Source of the DNA: Yeguia hominis
Lineage (GTDB): Bacteria; Bacillota; Clostridia; Oscillospirales; Acutalibacteraceae
Reading direction: 5' to 3'
Length of the DNA: 64,000 nt
NCBI RefSeq assembly: GCF_014384705.1
Contig: NZ_JACRSN010000005.1
Span: forward strand, 62,001 to 126,000
Positions within the stretch are counted from its first letter, which is position 1, and every line of letters begins with the position of its first letter. Shown one piece after another: positions 51,770 through 60,190 of this stretch. The notes beneath the pieces are model-generated. The model ran no database searches, was not told where the DNA came from, and worked only from the letters and a program-made list of their open reading frames with translations. The position numbers were made by a program, and so were the translations under genes.

Positions 51770-52267
51770 TTGCCGAAGATTGACGCATCCGTTATGGATT
51801 TAAAAGAACGCGTGGTCGCGATCAACCGTGTTTCCAAAACCGTCAAGGGCGGCCGTATCTTTAAGTTTGCGGCGCTGGTTGTTGTTGGAGACGGAAACGG
51901 CACCGTCGGGTTTGGAATCGGAAAAGCGGGCGAGGTTCCCGATGCGATCCGCAAGGGAATTGAGGACGCGAAGAAAAACCTCATGAAGGTTGCGCTGCGC
52001 GGCAGCACGATCCCGCATGAAATTATTGGTGCTTTCGGCGCAGGCCGTGTGCTCCTGAAGCCGGCTGCTCCTGGTACCGGTGTTATCGCCGGCGGCCCGG
52101 TTCGTGCGGTTGTTGAGAGTGCCGGAATCCGCGATATCCGGACAAAGGCGTTGCGCTCCAATAACCCGTGCAATGTTGTCCGTGCGACTCTGGAAGGACT
52201 TTCTCGGCTGCGTACAGCAGAAGAAGTTGCCGCGATCCGCGGAAAGTCCGTCAAAGAGATTCTGTAA
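51770..52267 (+). CDS. rpsE: 30S ribosomal protein S5
   Basis: 165 residues. LKERVVAINRVSKTVKGGRIF double-stranded-RNA-binding domain and GNGTVGFGIGKAGEVPDAI are typical. TTG start after GAGGAGGAATACTT. Helps decoding accuracy and mRNA unwinding. Confidence 0.97.
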   Translation: MPKIDASVMDLKERVVAINRVSKTVKGGRIFKFAALVVVGDGNGTVGFGIGKAGEVPDAIRKGIEDAKKNLMKVALRGSTIPHEIIGAFGAGRVLLKPAAPGTGVIAGGPVRAVVESAGIRDIRTKALRSNNPCNVVRATLEGLSRLRTAEEVAAIRGKSVKEIL

Positions 52268-52279
52268 GGAGGTTGCAAC

Positions 52280-52459
52280 ATGGAGAAGCTCAATGTAAAG
52301 CTTGTAAAAAGCCTGATTGGTTCGAAAAAGGATCAGATTGCAACCGCGCATGCACTTGGTCTTTTCAAAATAGGTGATGCGTCCGTTCAGCCGGACAACG
52401 CCCCGACACTGGGGAAGATTAACAAAATCAGTCACCTTGTTGAGGTCACAAAAGCGTAA
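52280..52459 (+). CDS. rpmD: 50S ribosomal protein L30
   Basis: 59 residues. MEKLNVKLVKSLIGSKKDQIA start and NKISHLVEVTKA end; the central TAHALGLFKIGDASVQPDN is typical. AAGGAGGTTGCAAC precedes the ATG. Fits the usual place between rpsE and rplO. Confidence 0.96.
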   Translation: MEKLNVKLVKSLIGSKKDQIATAHALGLFKIGDASVQPDNAPTLGKINKISHLVEVTKA

Positions 52460-52478
52460 ACAAGGAGGTGCAACAAAA

Positions 52479-52919
52479 ATGAAACTGCATGAACTGACTG
52501 CAACCCCGGGTTCCGTAAAGGACAGAAAACGGATTGGCAGAGGCCACGGCTCCGGTTGGGGAAAAACCGCTGGAAAGGGCCACAAGGGTCAGAAAGCCAG
52601 AGCCGGACACGGCATGCGTCCGGGCTTTGAAGGCGGCCAGATGCCGCTGCAGAGACGTCTCCCGAAGCGTGGATTCAACAACATCTTTGCTTCTGAGATC
52701 GTCGCAGTGAACCTCGGTTCGCTTGAGAAGTTTGAGAACGGTGCTGTTGTCGACGTACAGGCGCTTCTCGACGCAAAAATCATCAAAAAGGCCGGAGACG
52801 GCGTAAAAATTCTGGCAAACGGCAACCTTTCCAAAAGCCTGACCGTGAAAGCGAGTGCTTTCTCCAAAGCTGCGAAACAAAAAATTGAAGCTGCGGGCGG
52901 GAAGGCTGAGGTGATCTGA
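52479..52919 (+). CDS. rplO: 50S ribosomal protein L15
   Basis: 146 residues. Gly/Arg/Lys-rich N-terminal extension (GRGHGSGWGKTAGKGHKGQKAR) and C-terminal globular part. The ATG at 52479 has AAGGAGGTGCAACAAAA; a longer frame starting inside rpmD is rejected. Confidence 0.97.
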   Translation: MKLHELTATPGSVKDRKRIGRGHGSGWGKTAGKGHKGQKARAGHGMRPGFEGGQMPLQRRLPKRGFNNIFASEIVAVNLGSLEKFENGAVVDVQALLDAKIIKKAGDGVKILANGNLSKSLTVKASAFSKAAKQKIEAAGGKAEVI

Positions 52920-52920
52920 A

Positions 52921-54243
52921 TTGTTTAAAACAATACGGAATGCCTGGAAGATCCCGGATCTGAGAAAAAAGATCCTTTTCACCCTTTTGATTATCGTCAT
53001 TTTCCGGTTCGGTTCCGTAATTCCGGTTCCGTTCCTGGATGTCGAGTCATTGCGGCAGCTGATGGAAACGGTGAACGGCGACGGCGGCGGCATGCTCAGC
53101 TATCTGAATATGCTCACCGGTGGCGCGTTCTCGCAGGCGACGCTCTTTGCGATGGGTGTTACGCCGTACATCAATGCCTCCATCATTATCCAGCTGCTTA
53201 CTGTGGCGATTCCGCCGCTGGAGCGGTTGAGCAAGGAAGGCGAAGAAGGCCGGAAGAAACTTGCTGCGATTACGCGGTATTCGACCGTTGTCCTCGGCCT
53301 GATTCAGGGTACCGCTTATTACTTCTATTTGAAGAACAGCGATATCACGCTCTTTAACAATGGATTTTCGATGGTATTCTCCGCAATTGTAATCATTGCG
53401 GTGTTCACCGCCGGAACCGCACTTCTGATGTGGCTCGGCGAACAGATCAATGAGAAGGGCATTGGAAACGGAATTTCGATCCTTCTCTTTGCAGGTATCA
53501 TCGCCCGCATGCCGACCACAATCGGTCAGCTCGGCTCGTACCTGAATGCAGCGGCAAGCGATCCGACAAACTACGGCAAGTTCTATTTCCTCGTGCCGCT
53601 GTTTGTGATCATCTTCCTTGTCGTGATCTGGGTAATCGTATTTATGAACGATTCCGAACGCCGGATTCCCGTACAATACGCAAAACGTGTTGTCGGGCGC
53701 AAAATGTATGGCGGCCAGAGCAGCCATATTCCGATCAAGGTCGGAATGAGCGGTGTGCTGCCCATTATTTTCGCAAGTTCGATCCTGTCTATCCCGAGCA
53801 CCATCGAGTTCTTCATGGGCTACAAGGTGCAGCAGGGATTCTGGAAAGGCTTTTTTGACGCGTTCTCCACCACCGGATGGCTGTATTCCGTGCTGTATTT
53901 CATCCTGATTATCCTGTTTGCATATTTCTATATTATGATTCAGTATAATCCGGTAGAAATGGCCAATAATCTTCGTCAGAATAATGGTACGATTCCGGGT
54001 ATTCGTCCGGGCCGTCCGACTTCGGATTTCATCGCGAAGATTCTTTCGAGGATTACGCTGATCGGAGCACTCTTCCTTGCGTTTATCGCACTGCTTCCGA
54101 TTATTTACAGCAACATCACCGGCATGCACGGCCTGATGCTGGGCGGAACCTCGATCATCATTTTGGTTGGTGTTGCTTTGGAAACCACAAAGCAGATCGA
54201 ATCTCAGATGATGATGCGCCATTACAAGGGCTTCTTGGATTAA
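52921..54243 (+). CDS. secY: Preprotein translocase channel SecY
   Basis: 440 residues with ten membrane helices. RFGSVIPVPFLD near the start and the plug-and-pore segment GVTPYINASIIIQLL are typical. The TTG start follows GAGGTGATCTGAA inside the end of rplO. It works with SecE (17.0 kb) and SecA. Confidence 0.97.
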   Translation: MFKTIRNAWKIPDLRKKILFTLLIIVIFRFGSVIPVPFLDVESLRQLMETVNGDGGGMLSYLNMLTGGAFSQATLFAMGVTPYINASIIIQLLTVAIPPLERLSKEGEEGRKKLAAITRYSTVVLGLIQGTAYYFYLKNSDITLFNNGFSMVFSAIVIIAVFTAGTALLMWLGEQINEKGIGNGISILLFAGIIARMPTTIGQLGSYLNAAASDPTNYGKFYFLVPLFVIIFLVVIWVIVFMNDSERRIPVQYAKRVVGRKMYGGQSSHIPIKVGMSGVLPIIFASSILSIPSTIEFFMGYKVQQGFWKGFFDAFSTTGWLYSVLYFILIILFAYFYIMIQYNPVEMANNLRQNNGTIPGIRPGRPTSDFIAKILSRITLIGALFLAFIALLPIIYSNITGMHGLMLGGTSIIILVGVALETTKQIESQMMMRHYKGFLD

Positions 54244-54271
54244 TTCCGGAAGCAGGAAAGGGAGCGCAAAC

Positions 54272-54910
54272 ATGAAGAATCTGATTTTGCTTGGCGCACC
54301 TGGCGCCGGCAAAGGCACACAGGCAGAGCAAATCTGCAAGCATTTTTCCATTCCCGCAATTTCCACGGGTAATATTATCCGCGAAGCGCTGAAAAGCGGC
54401 ACCGAGATGGGTCTTAAGGCAAAAGCGTATACGGATGCGGGCAAACTCGTTCCCGATGACGTTGTGATCGGGATTATCCGCGAGCGGCTCGCAAAGGACG
54501 ATTGCCAGAACGGGTTTATCCTGGACGGATTCCCGAGAACCATCCCGCAGGCCGAGGCGCTGGACAGCATGGGCGTTCGTATCGACAAGGTCATCGACAT
54601 TGATGTTCCGGACGAATCGATCGTCAACCGGATGTCCGGCCGCCGTGTCTGCGAAAGCTGCGGCGCCTCTTACCACCTTCTTTATAAAAAGCCGGCGGTA
54701 GAAGGCAAATGCGACCTCTGTGCAGGCACCCTTGTTCAGCGCAAGGATGATCATCCGGATACCGTAAAGGCTCGTTTGAACGTCTATCACGAACAGACAG
54801 AGCCGCTGAAAGCCTACTACGAGAAACAGGGGAAACTCTTTTCTGTAGACGGTCGCGGAGAAATCGCTGCGATCACGGCGCAGATTATTGCTGCGGTTGA
54901 GGCGGAATGA
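54272..54910 (+). CDS. adk: Adenylate kinase
   Basis: 212 residues, long LID form. P-loop GAPGAGKGTQAEQ, AMP-binding DGFPRTIPQAEAL, and a LID zinc finger (CESC ... CDLC), frequent in Gram-positives. It balances AMP, ADP and ATP. AAAGGGAGCGCAAAC precedes the ATG. Confidence 0.98.
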   Translation: MKNLILLGAPGAGKGTQAEQICKHFSIPAISTGNIIREALKSGTEMGLKAKAYTDAGKLVPDDVVIGIIRERLAKDDCQNGFILDGFPRTIPQAEALDSMGVRIDKVIDIDVPDESIVNRMSGRRVCESCGASYHLLYKKPAVEGKCDLCAGTLVQRKDDHPDTVKARLNVYHEQTEPLKAYYEKQGKLFSVDGRGEIAAITAQIIAAVEAE

Positions 54911-55662
54911 TGATTGTAATCAAAACCAGTCGGGAGCTTCAAGCAATGAGACTGGCAACGAGAATATCAGCAAGAGCGCTGAAGCTCGCGGGAGAGGCGG
55001 TTGAGCCCGGCGTGACCACCGGGGAGATCGATCGCCTGATCCGGCGCTATATCGAGGGAGAAGGAGCCACTCCTTCTTTCCTCGGATACGGCGGGTTTCC
55101 GGCAAGCGCTTGCATTTCGGTCAACCAGGTGGTCATCCATGGCATACCGGATCACAAAACAAAGCTGAAGCAAGGCGATATTGTCAGCGTAGACGTCGGT
55201 GCTTTCTTTGAAGGGTTTCACGGCGATAATGCGAGAACATTTCCTTGCGGGGATATCTCTGAAAACGCGCAGCGGCTTTTAAAGGCAACGGAAGAGAGTC
55301 TTTATGAAGGCATTGCGCAGGCGAAGGCGGGAAATCGGATTGGAGATATCGGAAGCGCAGTACAGCGGTATGTCGAAGCGCGCGGTTACTCGGTGGTACG
55401 CGATTTTGTCGGCCACGGAGTAGGCGCGAAGCTACACGAGGAGCCCAGCGTACCCAATTACGGCACACCCGGAAGAGGTGTGCGCCTGTTACCGGGAATG
55501 ACGATCGCCATCGAGCCGATGGTGAACGCAGGCAGTCACAAGGTAAAAGTACTGTCCGACGGTTGGACGACTGTGACAACGGACGGCGCATTATCCGCCC
55601 ATTTTGAGCATACGGTAGCAATTACCGCAGACGGCCCGGTGATTATGACCTTGCCGGACTGA
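54907..55662 (+). CDS. map: Methionine aminopeptidase, type I
   Basis: 251 residues. Metal ligands are in SVDVGAFFEGFHGDNA, GHGVG and IEPMVNAG, with the final E in the HFEHTVA block. Removes initiator methionine. Its ATG overlaps the adk stop (ATGA). Confidence 0.97.
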   Translation: MMIVIKTSRELQAMRLATRISARALKLAGEAVEPGVTTGEIDRLIRRYIEGEGATPSFLGYGGFPASACISVNQVVIHGIPDHKTKLKQGDIVSVDVGAFFEGFHGDNARTFPCGDISENAQRLLKATEESLYEGIAQAKAGNRIGDIGSAVQRYVEARGYSVVRDFVGHGVGAKLHEEPSVPNYGTPGRGVRLLPGMTIAIEPMVNAGSHKVKVLSDGWTTVTTDGALSAHFEHTVAITADGPVIMTLPD

Positions 55663-55689
55663 GAACGGCAATTTGCAAAGGAGCAGAAA

Positions 55690-55977
55690 ATGGAGTTTGC
55701 AAGCGGACAGATCGTCCGGTCGAAAGCAGGGCGTGACAAAGGATGTTTCTTCGTCGTGCTCCGGTCTGAATTTCCCTATGCAGTAATTTGCGATGGAAAA
55801 CGCAGGCCGATGGAACACCCGAAACGAAAGAAATACATCCACCTTTCAGCAACGAATACGGTTCTGCCGCAGGAAGAGATTCAAACAAACCGTGCAGTGC
55901 GTCGCGCATTGCGTGCGTATTGCGGGCAGAACGATCCAACGGAAAAGGGGGTTTTCCAATGTCAAAACAGGACGTAA
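55690..55977 (+). CDS. KOW domain-containing RNA-binding protein
   Basis: 95 residues. KOW motif at the start (GQIVRSKAGRDKGCFFVVL). This small protein commonly sits between map and infA in Clostridia and Bacilli and resembles L14e/L27e-like RNA binders; its ribosomal role is not established. It overlaps infA by 19 bases. AAAGGAGCAGAAA precedes the ATG. Confidence 0.88.
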   Translation: MEFASGQIVRSKAGRDKGCFFVVLRSEFPYAVICDGKRRPMEHPKRKKYIHLSATNTVLPQEEIQTNRAVRRALRAYCGQNDPTEKGVFQCQNRT

Positions 55978-56177
55978 TTGAACTTGAGGGCATCGTCAAG
56001 GAAGCGTTGCCGAACGCGATGTTTACGGTAGAGCTTCCAAACGGCCATTCGATTCTGGCACATATTTCCGGAAAGCTGCGTATGAATTTTATCCGCATCC
56101 TTCCCGGAGATAAAGTTACGGTGGAAATGTCGCCGTACGACCTGACAAGAGGCCGAATCACTTGGCGTTCCAAGTAA
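55959..56177 (+). CDS. infA: Translation initiation factor IF-1
   Basis: 72 residues, one OB-fold. MSKQDVIELEGIVKEALPNAMF and GDKVTVEMSPYDLTRGRITWR are diagnostic. The ATG at 55959 has AAAGGGGGTTTTCCA before it. A long in-frame extension into the KOW gene is not used. Confidence 0.97.
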   Translation: MSKQDVIELEGIVKEALPNAMFTVELPNGHSILAHISGKLRMNFIRILPGDKVTVEMSPYDLTRGRITWRSK

Positions 56178-56265
56178 GAACAACAACAATTCCCGGCCAA
56201 TCGGTTCATTTCGGACCGGTTCGGCCATCGAACGGATTTAAACTTCTCAAAGGAGGGACATCCAC

Positions 56266-56379
56266 ATGAAAGTCAGACCTTCTGTAAAGAAAATCTGCGA
56301 GAAATGCAAAATCATCAAGCGTAAAGGCAGAATTATGGTGATTTGCGAGAACCCGAAACACAAGCAGCGCCAGGGCTGA
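56266..56379 (+). CDS. rpmJ: 50S ribosomal protein L36 (zinc type)
   Basis: 37 residues. MKVRPSVKKICEKCKIIKRKG contains the CEKC pair; the third and fourth ligands are the C and H in VICENPKHKQRQG. AAAGGAGGGACATCCAC precedes the ATG. Too short for most ORF thresholds. Confidence 0.97.
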   Translation: MKVRPSVKKICEKCKIIKRKGRIMVICENPKHKQRQG

Positions 56380-56574
56380 GTCCTGCGTCCGTGCTGCGGG
56401 CGTTTTGAATTTTCCGAAATGGGAAATGAGGACGGACCTTCCGAAACAGCGAATATCCTGTGTTTTGCAAAGAGGGTTCCGGAAAACCTTAAAAAAGCTT
56501 CTGCAGCACATGTTTAGGTTTCAAACAGGCCACTTTGTGGCGCTAACACTGAAATTTTGGAGGTGCAGCCAGAT

Positions 56575-56943
56575 ATGGCGCGTATTTCAGGTATCGACCT
56601 GCCAAGGGATAAACGGATCGAAATCGCATTAACCTATATCTTCGGAATTGGAAGAAAGACTGCCAGCGACATCTGCAAGGCAACGGGCGTCAACCCGGAC
56701 ATCCGTGTCCGCGACCTTTCTGAAGACGACGCATCAAAGCTGAGAGAATATATCGACCACAACTGCAACGTGGAAGGCGATCTCCGCCGCGACATCGCGT
56801 TTGACATCAAGCGGCTCATCGAAATCGGCTGCTATCGCGGTGTGCGTCATCGCAAGGGACTGCCCGTTCGCGGACAGCGCTCTAAGACGAACGCTCGTAC
56901 ACGCAAAGGCCCGAGAAAGACGATGGCCAACAAGAAGAAGTAA
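56575..56943 (+). CDS. rpsM: 30S ribosomal protein S13
   Basis: 122 residues. MARISGIDLPRDKRIEIALTY start, GIGRKTASDI helix-hairpin-helix, and basic tail RGQRSKTNARTRKGPRKT. The ATG at 56575 follows GGAGGTGCAGCCAGAT. The 195-bp gap after rpmJ holds no gene; part of it may be leader for the alpha operon. Confidence 0.97.
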   Translation: MARISGIDLPRDKRIEIALTYIFGIGRKTASDICKATGVNPDIRVRDLSEDDASKLREYIDHNCNVEGDLRRDIAFDIKRLIEIGCYRGVRHRKGLPVRGQRSKTNARTRKGPRKTMANKKK

Positions 56944-56962
56944 GCAGGAGGGGATTTGACAA

Positions 56963-57370
56963 ATGGCAGCACAAAAAGGCGGTAAGAAAACAACCGCAGT
57001 CCGCAGACGCCGCGAGCGTAAAAATATTGAACGCGGTGCTGCGCACATCCAGTCCACGTTTAACAACACCATTGTGACCATCACGGATACACAGGGCAAC
57101 GCAGTTTCCTGGGCAAGCGCCGGAGAGCTCGGCTTCCGCGGCTCCAGAAAATCCACGCCGTTTGCCGCACAGACTGCTGCAGAAACCGCAGCAAAGGCTG
57201 CAATGGAGCATGGTATGAAGAGCGTTGAAGTCTTCGTCAAGGGTCCGGGCGCCGGTCGTGAAGCTGCGATTCGTGCACTGCAGGCTGCTGGTCTTGAAGT
57301 CAGCATGATCAAAGACGTAACGCCGATTCCGCATAACGGATGCCGTCCTCCGAAGAGAAGACGTGTCTGA
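56963..57370 (+). CDS. rpsK: 30S ribosomal protein S11
   Basis: 135 residues. AHIQSTFNNTIVTITDTQGNAVSWAS and the C-terminal DVTPIPHNGCRPPKRRRV are diagnostic. Platform protein. CAGGAGGGGATTTGACAA precedes the ATG. Confidence 0.98.
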   Translation: MAAQKGGKKTTAVRRRRERKNIERGAAHIQSTFNNTIVTITDTQGNAVSWASAGELGFRGSRKSTPFAAQTAAETAAKAAMEHGMKSVEVFVKGPGAGREAAIRALQAAGLEVSMIKDVTPIPHNGCRPPKRRRV

Positions 57371-57399
57371 TTTTAGTTGATTAGGAGGTACCATCTATT

Positions 57400-58026
57400 A
57401 TGGCAAGATATACGGATGCTGTATGCAAACTGTGCCGCCGCGAGGGCAAAAAGTTGTTCCTGAAGGGTGCAAGATGCTATACGGACAAATGCGCAGTTAC
57501 CCGTCGTGCCTATGCTCCGGGACAGCATGGCCAGGGCCGCAAGAAGACTTCGGAATATGGACTTCAGCTGCGTGCAAAGCAGATGACCAGACGTTACTAT
57601 GGCGTTTTGGAAAGCCAATTCCACAAATATTATGAGATGGCAACGAAGAAGCCCGGCAAAACGGGTGATGAGCTCCTGTTCATTCTGGAGAGCCGTCTGG
57701 ACAACGTTGTCTATCGTCTGGGTTGGGCAAGCTCCCGTGCAGAAGCACGCCAGCTTGTTGTACACGGACATTTCACCGTAAACGGCCGCCGTGTGGACAT
57801 TCCGTCTTACCTGACCAAGGAAGGCGATGTCATCGGAATTAAGGAAAACAGCCGTTCTTCTGAGAAGTTTAAGGCTGTTCTGGAAGAGAATGCTTCCCGT
57901 CCGGTTCCGAAGTGGCTCGAAGTAAACCGCGACGCGTTCGCGGGAAAGATCATCGCGTCTCCTGTACGTGAGGATGTTGATCTTGAAGTGGATGAGACGC
58001 TCATCGTCGAGTTGTACTCCAAGTAA
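57400..58026 (+). CDS. rpsD: 30S ribosomal protein S4
   Basis: 208 residues. N-terminal CKLCRREGKKLFLKG with paired cysteines that may bind zinc, then an S4 domain (LDNVVYRLGWASSRAEARQLV). Primary 16S binder, and in many bacteria a repressor of its operon. AGGAGGTACCATCTATT precedes the ATG. Confidence 0.98.
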   Translation: MARYTDAVCKLCRREGKKLFLKGARCYTDKCAVTRRAYAPGQHGQGRKKTSEYGLQLRAKQMTRRYYGVLESQFHKYYEMATKKPGKTGDELLFILESRLDNVVYRLGWASSRAEARQLVVHGHFTVNGRRVDIPSYLTKEGDVIGIKENSRSSEKFKAVLEENASRPVPKWLEVNRDAFAGKIIASPVREDVDLEVDETLIVELYSK

Positions 58027-58092
58027 TGCCTGACTGTAAATGGCAGCATAACACCAAGATGCTTTGCATGATTGTGTGAAGGAGGTTCGCGA

Positions 58093-59046
58093 ATGATTGA
58101 GATAGAAAAGCCGAAAATTGAAACGGAAGAGCTTTCGCAGGATGGAACGTATGGAAAATTTGTCGTGGAACCGCTTGAGCGGGGATTCGGTACGACGTTG
58201 GGAAACAGTCTGCGCCGTGTCCTGATTTCCAGCCTTCCCGGCGTTGCCGTTCAGTCCATCAAGATTGACGGCGTGTTGCACGAATTTTCCACAATTCCGG
58301 GTGTCAAGGAAGACGTTACGGAGATCGTTCTGAATATCAAGGGGCTCATTGCAAAACTGCATTGCGATGGCCCAAAGACGGTGGAAATCGCCGCGGAAGG
58401 TCCCTGCGATGTAACGGCAGCCTCCATAAAGTGCGACAGTGAGGTCGAAATCCTAAATCCCGATTTGCATATTGCGACACTCGGCGAGGGCGCAAAACTG
58501 TATATGGAAATTACGCTCAACCGCGGGCGCGGTTATGTTTCGGGAGAGCGCAATAAGGAAAACATGCCTGCCGGAATTATCGGCGAATTGCCGGTGGATT
58601 CGATCTATACCCCGGTGCTCAAGGTGAATTTCAATGTGGAAAACACTCGTGTCGGCCAGAGCATTGATTATGACCGACTGACGCTGGAAGTATGGACAAA
58701 CGGCGTCATCAGCGCCCAGGAATCCGTTTCCCTTGCTGCAAAGGTTCTGACAGAACATCTGAATCTCTTTGTGGACTTGTCCGACAAGGGCAGCAGCACA
58801 GAGATTATGGTGGAAAAGGACGACAAGAGCAAGGAAAAGGCCCTGGAGATGACCATTGAGGAGATGGATCTTTCGGTCCGCTCGTTTAACTGCTTGAAGC
58901 GTGCTGGAATCAGTACGGTTCAGGATCTCATCAATAAGACGGAAGACGATATGATGAAGGTCCGTAACCTGGGCAGAAAATCCCTCGAAGAAGTCATTTG
59001 CAAGATGGCGTCGCTGGGGTTCAACCTGCGCAAGGATGACGAATAA
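58093..59046 (+). CDS. rpoA: RNA polymerase alpha subunit
   Basis: 317 residues. N-terminal dimerisation domain (GFGTTLGNSLRRVLISSLPG) and C-terminal promoter-contacting domain (RSFNCLKRAGISTVQDL, RNLGRKSLEEV). The ATG at 58093 follows GAAGGAGGTTCGCGA; the upstream extension is leader. Confidence 0.98.
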   Translation: MIEIEKPKIETEELSQDGTYGKFVVEPLERGFGTTLGNSLRRVLISSLPGVAVQSIKIDGVLHEFSTIPGVKEDVTEIVLNIKGLIAKLHCDGPKTVEIAAEGPCDVTAASIKCDSEVEILNPDLHIATLGEGAKLYMEITLNRGRGYVSGERNKENMPAGIIGELPVDSIYTPVLKVNFNVENTRVGQSIDYDRLTLEVWTNGVISAQESVSLAAKVLTEHLNLFVDLSDKGSSTEIMVEKDDKSKEKALEMTIEEMDLSVRSFNCLKRAGISTVQDLINKTEDDMMKVRNLGRKSLEEVICKMASLGFNLRKDDE

Positions 59047-59095
59047 GCACGCTTATTCGTAAACCAGATTGATTTAACCGAATGGAGTGATAGAA

Positions 59096-59440
59096 ATGCC
59101 CGGAACGAGAAAACTCGGAAGGGACACCGCGCACCGGACGGCCATGCTCAGAGCGATGGTAACATTTCTCTTAGAGAATGGTAAAATCGAAACGACCGTC
59201 ACTCGCGCGAAGGAAGTCCGTTCCCTTGCGGAAAAAATGATTACAATTGCGAAGGAGGATACCCTCCACAATAAGCGGCTGGTCATGGCGTTTGTGACCA
59301 AAGAGAGCGTTGTTGTCAAACTCTTTAAGGAAATTGCGCCGAAGTATGCGGACCGCACCGGCGGTTATACCCGCATCACCAAAATCGGACCGCGCCGCGG
59401 CGATGCTGCTGAAATGGCAATCATCGAACTGGTCGACTGA
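59096..59440 (+). CDS. rplQ: 50S ribosomal protein L17
   Basis: 114 residues. MPGTRKLGRDTAHRTAMLRAM start and GPRRGDAAEMAIIELVD end. Last gene of the S10-spc-alpha cluster. ATGGAGTGATAGAA precedes the ATG, and a terminator follows 22 bp past the stop. Confidence 0.98.
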   Translation: MPGTRKLGRDTAHRTAMLRAMVTFLLENGKIETTVTRAKEVRSLAEKMITIAKEDTLHNKRLVMAFVTKESVVVKLFKEIAPKYADRTGGYTRITKIGPRRGDAAEMAIIELVD

Positions 59441-59461
59441 TTTTCAGATGGAATCGTTTTT

Positions 59462-59499
59462 CTCCGTCCGCTGTGTTATGCAGCGGGCGGAGTTTTTTA
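59462..59499 (+). terminator. Terminator of the ribosomal cluster
   Basis: CTCCGTCCGCTG pairs with CAGCGGGCGGAG (one G-T pair), loop TGTTATG, then TTTTTT. Marks the end of the 15.6-kb translation-gene transcript. Confidence 0.92.
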
Positions 59500-60190
59500 T
59501 ATCCGAACAAAACAGGACGGCGGAACCGCGGGGGAAAGTAAGTTGCAGTCGGCGTTGCGGCTTTGTAATGCGGCAAACCGCAGAGCAAATGTATTTCTAT
59601 CGCTTCCTTGAAAGGCGGTGCGGAAAAATGAATGTTTTTTACGAGGCGGTGTCTGGTCTGACACCTTTTAGCCGAAGACTTGATACAGCGAAGCGCATCT
59701 TGGACCATCATGTGGTGGAAAATATGTGGTTGCTGTGGACGGGCAAGGAACAATCTTGACAGAATCGAAATTCGCAAATACAATGAGAAGCAGGAAGGAT
59801 CTCATGGCGTGAACGCGCATAAAACAGATACAGCTGCGGAAATTAATTCGCGATTTTCGAAGGCCGATTCAGGTGTTTCTCGGCATGGATGTAGGAGCGA
59901 AGCATGCTACGGTGCCGTTGGCCCCTAAGCGAAACGGCACAATTTTTGGATGTGCGCCGAGAGGGTGCCGAATAAGATCGATCGAAATGCAAGAAACAAA
60001 CCATGAGACAAAGATTTGCAAAAGCGGATCGGACTTCCGCGCGCTGATGCGCAGGAAATGCAGATGTTGGACGTGACGCGGAAAAGCGGTCAACAGAAAA
60101 CCAGACCGGGTATTTCAGAAGGATTCGTGCAAAGATAGATAGTACAAGAGCAATCGCGAAGGAAAACAGGGAGAGGAATGGTGGAACGGA
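59500..60190. other. Unexplained interval between rplQ and hflX
   Basis: About 690 bp. The best coding candidate is a short plus-strand frame whose last part begins at an ATG near 59629 (MNVFYEAVSGLTPF, 43 residues, ends 59759) after GGCGGTGCGG. It has no recognisable family. A second short frame (about 59873-60076, beginning with GMDVGAKHATV) overlaps a hairpin and looks like a remnant. I cannot support a gene here with confidence. Confidence 0.35.
59912..59945 (+). terminator. Terminator-like hairpin upstream of hflX
   Basis: GTGCCGTT (59912-59919) pairs with AACGGCAC (59933-59940), followed by AATTTTT. It might end a small transcript from the unexplained interval. Confidence 0.45.

Noticed and set aside
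53047..54627. Minus-strand 526-residue frame opposite secY and adk
   Set aside because: Antisense shadow of two unambiguous genes.
59873..60076. 67-residue frame beginning GMDVGAKHATV that looks slightly like an IS110-type transposase start
   Set aside because: The similarity is limited to a few residues, there is no ribosome site and no continuation of the domain.
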